From: Phycisphaerae bacterium
GTDB lineage: Bacteria; Planctomycetota; Phycisphaerae; Phycisphaerales; SM1A02
Direction of reading: 5' to 3'
NCBI GenBank assembly: GCA_002690755.1
Contig: NZFT01000118.1
Span: 10,834 to 23,561, forward strand
DNA: 12,728 nucleotides
Every line of letters begins with the position of its first letter. Position 1 is the first letter of the stretch. The notes beneath the pieces are model-generated. The model saw nothing but the letters and a program-made list of their open reading frames with translations, searched no databases and was not told where the DNA came from. Below, piece after piece: positions 1 through 8,468 of the stretch. The translations under genes were made by a program, and so were the position numbers.

Positions 1-2
1 GG

Positions 3-104
3 ATCGAACCGCTCCGACGATCGCTCCAAACGGTCGAGCGTCGGATCAACTCGATCTCAGGTGCTGCGAGCGGGCGCCTCCCGTCGAGTCTAAGATCACG
101 CTGA
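3..104 (+). other. Possible 3' end of a gene entering from the left
   Basis: An open frame runs from the window edge to TGA at 102-104 and would encode about 33 residues beginning IEPLRRSLQTVERRINSI, which could form an amphipathic helix at a protein C-terminus. There is no homology I can name. A second plus frame is also open across this region, so this may be chance in GC-rich DNA. The remaining bases up to the terminator at 211 show no gene. Confidence 0.2.
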
Positions 105-210
105 TCCACTCTAGCCGCTTAAATCCTGATCTCGACCACAGTTGTGATGATCCGATAGGTTTTTTCGGATTGCGGCTCAAGACTCCCGTTCGAGTGGTCG
201 CAATAGAAGA

Positions 211-242
211 CAACCCCCGGCTGCCGAAGCAACCGGGGGTTG
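211..242 (-). terminator. Hairpin terminator of the sorting-tagged exoprotein gene
   Basis: A perfect 10-bp inverted repeat (CAACCCCCGG at 211-220, CCGGGGGTTG at 233-242) has a 12-nt loop and lies 42 nt past the stop codon at 285. Read on the minus strand it is followed by TCTTCTATTG, a modest T-rich run. Position and GC-rich stem fit an intrinsic terminator for the gene ending at 285; the weak T-tract is the main reservation. Confidence 0.7.
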
Positions 243-284
243 GGATGGGTCCGAGGACCGTGCAGCGAACTGATCTCGAAGAGA

Positions 285-986
285 TCAGCCGTTGCGTCGG
301 CGACGACCGGCGAAGCCGGCGAGACCGAGGAGGGCGAGTGCGCCCGGGGCCGGAATGTTGACTTCGAAGCCAGCCTGGATGCCCGGGGTACCAAGACCCT
401 GGTTCCAGGTGACCTCGAGCATCGAACCGGTCAGATCGAAGTCGCCGTCGTAGGCGAAACGACCGACGAGGACGCCCATGCCGAGGGTACCGGGGAGCAT
501 GCCGACCTGGCCGTTGAGGCTCGGGGGGCTGCCGTTGTACCAACCGGCGAGGGCGCCGGGGTACGCCGCGGTGTTACCACCGAAGTTGGGGTCGAGACCG
601 GTACCGGCGCCCGCACCGGGAGCCTGCTCGGGGAGCAGGGTGTCCTGGGTGAAGCCACCGATGGTCACGAACGAGTCGGCGAGACGCAGGGCCGGGGTGT
701 CGAAGATGCCACCCAGGTTGGTCGGCGTCCAACCGACGCCGGTCGCGCTCTGGAAGTAGTTCACCTGCGCCGAGGCGGCCAGCTCGAGGTTGTAGACGTT
801 GAGTGCAACGTCGGCCCCGCTGTTGCTGAGCAGGTAGAGGTCGGAGACATTGACGGTGACCGAAGCCCCGCCGAAGTCTTCGGCCGTGACAGCATAGTCG
901 ACGGTGACTGCACCAGTGATGTCAGCCGCGGCACCCGCAGCAAGCACCATAGCAACACCGGAACCAAGAATCAGGGAATTACGCAT
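285..986 (-). CDS. Secreted protein with PEP-CTERM-like (PAP variant) sorting tag
   Basis: Encodes 233 residues. The start is ATG at 984-986, where MRNSLILG begins a signal peptide with cleavage likely after A21 (AGAAA|DITG). An in-frame start 16 codons upstream would precede the signal with a polar stretch, and AAGGAG at 998-1003 supports the shorter form. The mature part (about 22-210) looks like a beta-rich extracellular domain of unknown function, with FVTIGGF near 106-112 and DPNFGG near 132-137. The C-terminus has the three-part sorting signal seen in Phycisphaerae: PAP at 212-214, a hydrophobic stretch (215-227) and RRRR (228-231). In related systems such tags direct export, cleavage and surface attachment by an exosortase; I infer the same here. 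PAP replaces the classical PEP. A diverged paralogue lies divergently at 1594-2275. No enzymatic motif is visible, so the function remains unknown. Confidence 0.88.
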   Translation of the reverse strand: MRNSLILGSGVAMVLAAGAAADITGAVTVDYAVTAEDFGGASVTVNVSDLYLLSNSGADVALNVYNLELAASAQVNYFQSATGVGWTPTNLGGIFDTPALRLADSFVTIGGFTQDTLLPEQAPGAGAGTGLDPNFGGNTAAYPGALAGWYNGSPPSLNGQVGMLPGTLGMGVLVGRFAYDGDFDLTGSMLEVTWNQGLGTPGIQAGFEVNIPAPGALALLGLAGFAGRRRRNG

Positions 987-997
987 TTCTTTTTCTT

Positions 998-1003
998 CTC
1001 CTT
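998..1003 (-). promoter_or_regulatory. Shine-Dalgarno AAGGAG deciding the exoprotein start
   Basis: On the minus strand AAGGAG lies 11 nt before the ATG at 984-986, separated by an A-rich spacer. The spacing is slightly long but favours this ATG over the one 16 codons upstream, which would place the site inside the coding region. Confidence 0.6.
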
Positions 1004-1019
1004 GGGAAGAGGGAATCGT

Positions 1020-1061
1020 TGCCACGAGGAACAAAAAGAGGGGTGTCGTGGCATCACCCCT
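1020..1061 (-). promoter_or_regulatory. Candidate leader attenuator or H-type pseudoknot
   Basis: In the minus-strand transcript, AGGGGTG (1061-1055) pairs with CACCCCT (1045-1039) as a 7-bp stem with a 9-nt loop, followed at once by CTTTTTGTT, the form of an intrinsic terminator. The loop contains TGCCACGA (1053-1046), which is perfectly complementary to TCGTGGCA (1027-1020) downstream of the U-tract. The element order is stem 1 5', stem 2 5', stem 1 3', an 11-nt linker, stem 2 3'. This is the topology of an H-type pseudoknot with joins of 1, 0 and 11 nt. It begins about 34 nt upstream of the exoprotein ATG at 986. It could be a leader attenuator, a riboswitch-like fold, or the terminator of an unseen upstream transcript. 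No known riboswitch class is recognised. Confidence 0.45.
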
Positions 1062-1593
1062 GGCCAGAGATGTCCCCCGAAATCACCTCCAAACGCTTTG
1101 CCCGACGATCACGGGACCGACCGGCACCTTCCGAACCTCACGGTGATGAATCGTGGGGAACTGAAAACGAATGACTCTCTTGGGGGCACGCGTCACCGCA
1201 AACGGTCACGCATCCAATCGAGTCGACCGAAGTACTCCGAACGAGAAGGGCACATCTCGTCGTGTTGGGGCACTCCTGCCAGAAGCAGGTGTCGAATTCG
1301 ACTGATCAAAGAAGAAAACGACTTTTTCATCGTCTGCATTTCTAAACCGAATGCAAGCAAATGGTCCGAGGTGGTGAAAAATACACCGAATATGCGGGCG
1401 CGATCATGAGTTATAGGACGATATTTCCCCCTCCGAAACAGGTCGTTAAAGTCCATTCTGGTTTCCCCACGGCGGGTTTTGGAAACATGCCCGTTCATCA
1501 CGGAATTTCACTCGCTTGCCACGATCGGACAGGAGCCACTCGAAACGCCGCTTTCCGATCTGGAGATTCCCCGGGCGCTCGAATCTCGCGCTG
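1062..1593. other. Intergenic region between divergent paralogues
   Basis: About 530 bases with no convincing gene and a composition visibly richer in A and T than the flanking genes. It holds a 12-bp perfect palindrome (GTCGAATTCGAC, 1291-1302), an imperfect hairpin GCGTcACCG-caaa-CGGTcACGC (1190-1211), and a 6-bp stem with 9-nt loop (TGCATT 1335-1340, AATGCA 1350-1355). Promoters for both divergent genes should lie here, but I cannot place a clear -35/-10 pair. A 102-codon minus frame at 1193-1501 has no recognisable protein features. Confidence 0.5.
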
Positions 1594-1626
1594 ATGTCTG
1601 ATCTCGGCACCCTGCCCGTCGCGTCA

Positions 1627-1662
1627 GTCGTGTCGGTCGTGTCGGTCGTGTCGGTCGTGTCG
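1627..1662 (+). repeat. Four tandem 9-bp repeats in a signal-peptide core
   Basis: Four perfect copies of GTCGTGTCG encode Val-Val-Ser four times in the hydrophobic core of the signal peptide of the broken paralogue. The unit length is a multiple of three, so copy-number change would lengthen or shorten the core without shifting the frame. The intact paralogue has no such repeat. Confidence 0.9.
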
Positions 1663-2184
1663 ATGATCGGAATGACGGCGAACGCCGACATCACCGGCAC
1701 CGTCTTATACGACTCGGTCGTCATGTCGGAACAATTCGGCGGTAGCGAGGTCGCGGTGTTCGTCCAGGATCTCTACTTCCTCTCAAACGATCCGAGCGAC
1801 GTGGTACTCGCCGCCTTTGATCTGCTGCTGGAGCCGACGGCGCAGATCGACTACGACCACACGCCATTCGCCTACGGAGGGAACCCCGGAAACATCGGGG
1901 GCATCTCCGACACGGAGTCCGTGCGACGAGTGGACTGGTTCGTGACGATCGGCGGCTTCGGCAGCGATGCATCGACCCGGCTTCGGGTACCCCGCGCCGG
2001 TGGAGACACCCAGTTCGATCCGAATTTCGGAGGCCCGGAACCGGCATATCCCGATGCCACCGCGGGACGCTCATCGGACGATTTTCATACTTGGGGTCCC
2101 CGTGGGATTCTCCGCTCCACAAATCCCGAATCTCCGGGCGCTGGATCCAGAGCATCGGAACACCGGACGAATCCGTGTCCTTCC

Positions 2185-2204
2185 TGATCAACCATGATCA
2201 ACTG
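2185..2204 (+). repeat. 10-bp imperfect tandem duplication causing a frameshift
   Basis: TGATCAACCA is followed directly by TGATCAACTG, so eight bases recur with a period of ten. Removing one copy rejoins the frames on either side (FLIN with WIPAPA), which points to a duplication lesion inside the pseudogene. Confidence 0.75.
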
Positions 2205-2302
2205 GATCCCCGCCCCCGCCACTGGGGCTCCTGGCGGTCGCTGGGCTGCGGGGTTCGTCCCGACGCTGCGACTGAGACGCCATCCATCCCTCGAAACGAA
2301 GA

Positions 2303-2333
2303 CCGCGGAAGGCGACGAGGTCGCCTTCCGCGG
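2303..2333 (-). terminator. Strong hairpin terminator of ppdK
   Basis: A perfect 14-bp inverted repeat (2303-2316 and 2320-2333) with a 3-nt loop lies 35 nt past the ppdK stop. Read on the minus strand it is followed by TCTTCGTTTCG, which is T-rich. On the plus strand the following bases are not T-rich, so it mainly serves ppdK, although the stem could also stop transcripts from the pseudogene. Confidence 0.85.
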
Positions 2334-2368
2334 GTTCAAATCGACGAAAATCGTCCGATGGAGCCGGG

Positions 2369-5107
<2,739 letters not shown>

Positions 5108-5237
5108 CGGAGGTTCGGTCCGTCGATGCGCGGCCCGACGTCGAGTCGGACCGCAAGGAATTGAGTCGAGAAGTGTAGTCGCAACGCCAAAAACACGAAG
5201 CCGTCACGGGGGAAACGGGTAGCCTGAAGGTCGATTC

Positions 5238-6584
5238 ATGACACGAACGTCCACCATCCCGCCACCATTCGTCCCGGTCGCCCCCGACGCGAGCGAGGAT
5301 CTGCTCGCCGCGTGGCCCCGGGACCGACCGCTTGCGATGCTCGCATCGCACGGAAAAAGCCCTTTCGCGCGATTTTCGTTCGCCGCATCGCCGGTCTCGG
5401 AACGCCAACTCCGGGGTCCGGAGACCATCGAGACTCTCCGCCGGGAACTCTCGGGGCCGGCCTCGGGGCCCGACCCCGCCGCCGAACGACTCCCCACCGG
5501 GCACGGGCATTTCGTGATGCTCGGCTACGACCTGTTTCGACACCTCGAACCGACCGCCATCGCCCCCGCTCCCCCGACCGACGATCGGCACTGGCCCGAC
5601 GCGATCCTGCTGCGGTGCGAGGGTGGCCTGCTCCAGCACGCCGGTTCGACCGAAGTCCGCGGGGATCCCGCCCGGGTGCCCGATCTGGTACCCCGGATTC
5701 TTCCGCCTCCGACGGTCGACGGACTCCGGCCCGATCCGGTCGACGGCGACTACCGACGCGACGTTGCGCGAGTGATCGAACACGTCCACGCCGGCGACTG
5801 CTTCCAGGCGAACCTCGCCCAGCGGTTCGGCTCGAACTTCCGGGGTTCGGTGCGGAGCCTCGCGGCGCTCGCCTTCCGGGCGGCGGCTCCGCGGTACGGC
5901 GCGATGCTCGAATGCGGACCAGGTCGGGCCATCGTCTCGATGAGTCCCGAGCTCTTCCTCGAAACGACTCCCGGCCGAGACGGGGTGGTGGTCCGTACCC
6001 GCCCCATCAAGGGCACGCGGCCGTCCTCCCGATCGGTCGACGAGCTGGAAGGCAGCGAGAAGGACGCCGCCGAACTCCACATGATCGTGGACCTGATGCG
6101 GAACGATCTCGGCCGAGTCTGTCGGGTCGGTTCGGTCCGCGTGAGTCAGCCTCGAACCATCGAATCACATCCCACCGTGCACCACGGCGTGGCCGAGATC
6201 ACCGGCATGCTCCGTCCGGATCTCGGGATCGCGGATCTCGTGCTCGCCGCGTTCCCACCCGGATCGGTGACCGGCGCTCCGAAGGTCCGAGCGATGCGGA
6301 TCATCGACGAGCTCGAGCCGGTGAGGCGGGGCCCCTACTGCGGCGCCGTCGGCTGGATCGACGATTCCGGCTACGCGGTGCTCAACGTCGCCATTCGCAC
6401 GATCACCGCCACCGGCACGCCGCTGGAGGGATGCGACGAACTCGACGGCCGCCTCGATTACTTCGCTGGATGCGGAATCGTGGCGGAATCGGATCCCGAA
6501 GCGGAATACCGCGAGAGCCTCGACAAGACCGAGGTCTTCCGTCGCGCGATCGAAGACGTCTCCGCCGGCTCGATGGGACGCTGA
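5238..6584 (+). CDS. pabB: Aminodeoxychorismate synthase component I (PabB type)
   Basis: Encodes 448 residues of the chorismate-utilising enzyme family. It is predicted to convert chorismate, with ammonia from a PabA glutaminase, to aminodeoxychorismate for p-aminobenzoate and folate. The catalytic domain covers about 168-440. It has GDCFQANL (186-193), MSPELFLE (235-242), PIKGT with K258 (lysine here is typical of PabB, whereas TrpE has alanine), ELHMIVDLMRNDLGRV from E279, HH at 315-316, GSVTGAPK (342-349) and CGIVAESDPEAEYRESLDK ending at 430. The N-terminal region (1-165) is weakly conserved, as in the family. ATG at 5238 is preceded by GAAGG at 5226-5230 with 7-nt spacing. No pabA or pabC lies nearby, and the gene is monocistronic here, converging on the PilZ gene with 22 nt between stops. 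A TrpE or isochorismate role is less likely given PIKGT and DLMRNDLGRV. Confidence 0.9.
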   Translation: MTRTSTIPPPFVPVAPDASEDLLAAWPRDRPLAMLASHGKSPFARFSFAASPVSERQLRGPETIETLRRELSGPASGPDPAAERLPTGHGHFVMLGYDLFRHLEPTAIAPAPPTDDRHWPDAILLRCEGGLLQHAGSTEVRGDPARVPDLVPRILPPPTVDGLRPDPVDGDYRRDVARVIEHVHAGDCFQANLAQRFGSNFRGSVRSLAALAFRAAAPRYGAMLECGPGRAIVSMSPELFLETTPGRDGVVVRTRPIKGTRPSSRSVDELEGSEKDAAELHMIVDLMRNDLGRVCRVGSVRVSQPRTIESHPTVHHGVAEITGMLRPDLGIADLVLAAFPPGSVTGAPKVRAMRIIDELEPVRRGPYCGAVGWIDDSGYAVLNVAIRTITATGTPLEGCDELDGRLDYFAGCGIVAESDPEAEYRESLDKTEVFRRAIEDVSAGSMGR

Positions 6585-6606
6585 TCGGACCGGTCGCGAT
6601 CGACGG

Positions 6607-7500
6607 TCAGCCGATCCGACCGGCGTCGCGCTGATCCCGCGCCTGACGCTGGAGTTCCTGCTGTCGGTCGATGTACTCGAGGATCAGGTCGGCGACCTGC
6701 GATTCATGCGCGGGATTGAAACTGAAGTCGAACGCGATGCCCACGTAGGTTCGCTGGGACGAGTCGATGTGCGTGTGCACGACCTTGCCCGAAGCACAGA
6801 GCGGCACCGGAATCTCGGGCTTCAGCGAAAGCCGCAACCAGAAGATCCGGTGACGTCCGACCGCGGCGGCGTTCTCGTGGTCGACCACGAGTCCGACGCC
6901 GCCACCGCCGAGGTTGGCGAGTTCGGCGGTGAACTTGGGACCGACCACCGGCATGACGGCGGCGGAGAGCAGTCCGTCCCCGTCGACCGTTTCGCCCTTG
7001 CGCCACGACTCGAAGGCCAGTTCCGTCGCACGCTCGCCGGGAATCACCGATTTGGGATCGAGCAGCGGCCAGATCTCGACGCTCGGCAGCGTGACCGTCT
7101 GCGTGTCGACTCGGACCCGACGGCGCTTCGAACGACTGACCTGGGTGGGCATCTTGAGGCGGAGCCCGGGAGGACTTCCCGGCCGACCGGAGACCGCTCC
7201 CATGTTGTGGGTCCGGAAGGTCCAGCGATTCTGCCCGATGGCGATCGCGGCGACGAGTTCGGTCCCGACGTCGATCCTGACTTCGCGACCGAGCGTCACC
7301 GGGAACTCCACCCCGATCTCCTCTTCGGTCAGTTCCTGGACCTTGACCCGCCAGACGAGATCGGGCCCGGTCGCGTGGAGCGAAGGATCGGTCTCACCGC
7401 GGTCGGGATGCGCGATCGCGAATTCGATCGCGCCGCCCCGCTCGTAGATCTGCTGGAGGAGCTTTCGCCAATCATGCGTTCTGCTTCGTGATGCCGGCAC
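6607..7500 (-). CDS. PilZ-domain protein, YcgR-like architecture
   Basis: Encodes 297 residues. The N-terminal half (about 15-118) is a beta-rich segment like the YcgR N-terminal domain. It is followed by an arginine cluster SKRRRVRVD (124-132) fitting the RxxxR c-di-GMP-binding motif (R126/R130), then a PilZ barrel (about 190-275). The second PilZ motif, usually D/N-x-S-x-x-G, reads NLGGGG at 196-201, with glycine replacing serine. A charged, Gln/Arg-rich helix ends the protein (275-297). The family senses c-di-GMP and affects motility, secretion or polysaccharide; the exact output is unknown here. The start is GTG at 7498-7500, with an in-frame stop 18 nt upstream, no ATG until residue 100 and no strong Shine-Dalgarno. 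It follows the methyltransferase after a 221-nt gap in which I see no gene, so co-transcription is uncertain. Confidence 0.75.
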   Translation of the reverse strand: MPASRSRTHDWRKLLQQIYERGGAIEFAIAHPDRGETDPSLHATGPDLVWRVKVQELTEEEIGVEFPVTLGREVRIDVGTELVAAIAIGQNRWTFRTHNMGAVSGRPGSPPGLRLKMPTQVSRSKRRRVRVDTQTVTLPSVEIWPLLDPKSVIPGERATELAFESWRKGETVDGDGLLSAAVMPVVGPKFTAELANLGGGGVGLVVDHENAAAVGRHRIFWLRLSLKPEIPVPLCASGKVVHTHIDSSQRTYVGIAFDFSFNPAHESQVADLILEYIDRQQELQRQARDQRDAGRIG

Positions 7501-7721
7501 GCCGGACGCTCGCTTTCACGTGTTGTTGTTCGATCAGATGCCCCGCGACGGGGCCTTCCCGGAACGGACGATCGCCCCGGTCGGAACGGAATCCGATGAA
7601 ACTGCACCCCCCGTGTCAACGTCCGGTCACCGATACGAAGGCCAGCGGGATCGAGATCCGCGTTCGAAGGGTAGCACTCCCGATCCGCATGATCCGAACG
7701 AGCGTCAGGAACGCCTCGAAA

Positions 7722-8453
7722 TCAGGGACCGGACCCGGCCTCGAGTCCGATACCGGTGTTTTCGTTGCGGTGGACGTGGAACACGAGGGATGCGGCGGAA
7801 TCGCGGCCGCCCGCGGTGAGCCCCGCCCGGTGGGCAGCGTCGTTCAACTCGGACATCGACCACAGCCGGAGCACCCGCTCCTCGGGGCGGGGTTCGAGAT
7901 CCCGATCGTCGACCTCGGATCCGGCACGCATCACGAACTCGGGTTCACCGGGAACCCAGATCATCTGCATCGATCCGTCCTCGCTGATTCCATCGGCCCA
8001 GTTCCCCGCGGTCAGTTCGGACCATCCGGTGAATGGGAAATCGTCGTAGGCGAAGACACCTTCCGAATCGAGCCGGGTCGCGACGGCCCGAACCAGATCG
8101 CGGAGCACCACCGGCGACCGGACGGTGGTCAGGGTGTTCCCGAGCAGGAGGATCGCGTCGAAAGGACCGGTCGGAAGTTCCCGGAGACCGGCCGCCTCCG
8201 TGAAATCCAGATGCTCGAACCGGCCACGACCTTGGATCGACTCGAGAAACTCGTCTCGATGGTCCGCCTCCCGGTCGACCCCGGTCACGTCGTGGCCCGC
8301 CGCGGCGAGCATTCCGCCCACCCGACCGGCACCGCAGCCGAGGTCGAGCACCCGTCCCGGGCCCGCGATCAGACGGGCCACGACCCCTTCCACCTGCGAA
8401 AGCGTCTCGTCGTCGTCGTGAGGGCGTTGATCATGATCCGCGTGGCCGCTCAT
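7722..8453 (-). CDS. Class I SAM-dependent methyltransferase
   Basis: Encodes 243 residues. The Rossmann-fold SAM-binding signature is clear: VLDLGCGAG at 35-43 (motif I), GVD at 58-60 ending beta 2 with the acidic ribose-binding residue, HLDF at 81-84, and FDAILLLGN at 98-106 (beta 4). The second half (about 130-230) has an aromatic and acidic stretch, DDFPFTGWSEL at 137-147, and closing beta strands. The substrate cannot be deduced. The ATG at 8451-8453 overlaps the transglutaminase stop as ATGA, with GGAGGAG 8 nt upstream (8462-8468), so it is translationally coupled to that gene. The N-terminus is rich in His and Asp (HADHDQRPHDDDE). It lacks a signal peptide and membrane segments, so it should act in the cytosol, while its coupled partner is a membrane protein. 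Confidence 0.88.
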   Translation of the reverse strand: MSGHADHDQRPHDDDETLSQVEGVVARLIAGPGRVLDLGCGAGRVGGMLAAAGHDVTGVDREADHRDEFLESIQGRGRFEHLDFTEAAGLRELPTGPFDAILLLGNTLTTVRSPVVLRDLVRAVATRLDSEGVFAYDDFPFTGWSELTAGNWADGISEDGSMQMIWVPGEPEFVMRAGSEVDDRDLEPRPEERVLRLWSMSELNDAAHRAGLTAGGRDSAASLVFHVHRNENTGIGLEAGSGP

Positions 8454-8468
8454 GCCGAAGGCTCCTCC
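8450..8468 (-). promoter_or_regulatory. ATGA coupling site, transglutaminase to methyltransferase
   Basis: The transglutaminase TGA (8450-8452) and methyltransferase ATG (8451-8453) share ATGA. GGAGGAG at 8462-8468 lies 8 nt before the ATG, inside the upstream coding sequence. This arrangement supports re-initiation and matched synthesis of the two proteins. Confidence 0.85.

Larger units (their letters stand above)
1594..2275 (+). pseudogene. Frameshifted paralogue of the sorting-tagged exoprotein
   Basis: The frame from ATG at 1594 encodes a signal peptide with a VVS repeat core, then about 130 residues roughly half identical to the protein encoded at 285-986. Shared landmarks include ADITG, DLYxLSN, FVTIGGF, DPNFGG and AYPxAxAG. 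Homology in this frame stops near 2067. It continues in the next frame (ILGVPVG, 2087-2107), then a third (WIQSIGTP...FLIN, 2142-2192), then back in the first (IPAPA, 2206-2220), and lastly the second (LGLLAVAGLRGSSRR, 2222-2266) with TGA at 2273-2275. About 60 bases are missing between 2067 and 2142 relative to the paralogue. One shift coincides with a 10-bp tandem duplication (2185-2204), another with one extra C before 2222. The actual open frame runs to 2187 and would give a secreted protein lacking its sorting tag. Decay is the simplest reading, although the intact first half could still be expressed. Confidence 0.8.

Noticed and set aside
150..170. T-run with flanking ATCCGA/TCGGAT
   Set aside because: The T-run lies inside the loop rather than after the stem, so it does not fit an intrinsic terminator.
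1335..1355. TGCATT/AATGCA stem in the intergenic region
   Set aside because: Short, AT-rich stem with no T-tract and no adjacent gene boundary; no function can be supported.
240..1409. A 389-codon plus-strand open frame across the exoprotein gene and its leader
   Set aside because: It runs antisense to a gene with signal peptide and sorting tag, and its translation is Glu/Gly/Arg-rich without domain features.
1193..1501. A 102-codon minus-strand frame in the intergenic region
   Set aside because: There is no recognisable motif, and composition and codon use are unlike the neighbouring genes. It may be chance, though the terminator-like hairpin at 1039-1061 leaves room for a small transcript.
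5108..5237. Promoter pair for divergent ppdK and pabB
   Set aside because: Promoters must lie here or nearby, but I found no hexamer pair with acceptable spacing on either strand, so none is annotated.
6585..6606. Shared terminator between convergent pabB and PilZ genes
   Set aside because: Only short or imperfect inverted repeats and no T-tracts are seen in the 22-nt gap or just around it.
7540..7554. Hairpin GCCCCG-cga-CGGGGC between methyltransferase and PilZ genes
   Set aside because: The stem is only 6 bp and neither strand has a T-tract after it, so I did not call a terminator.
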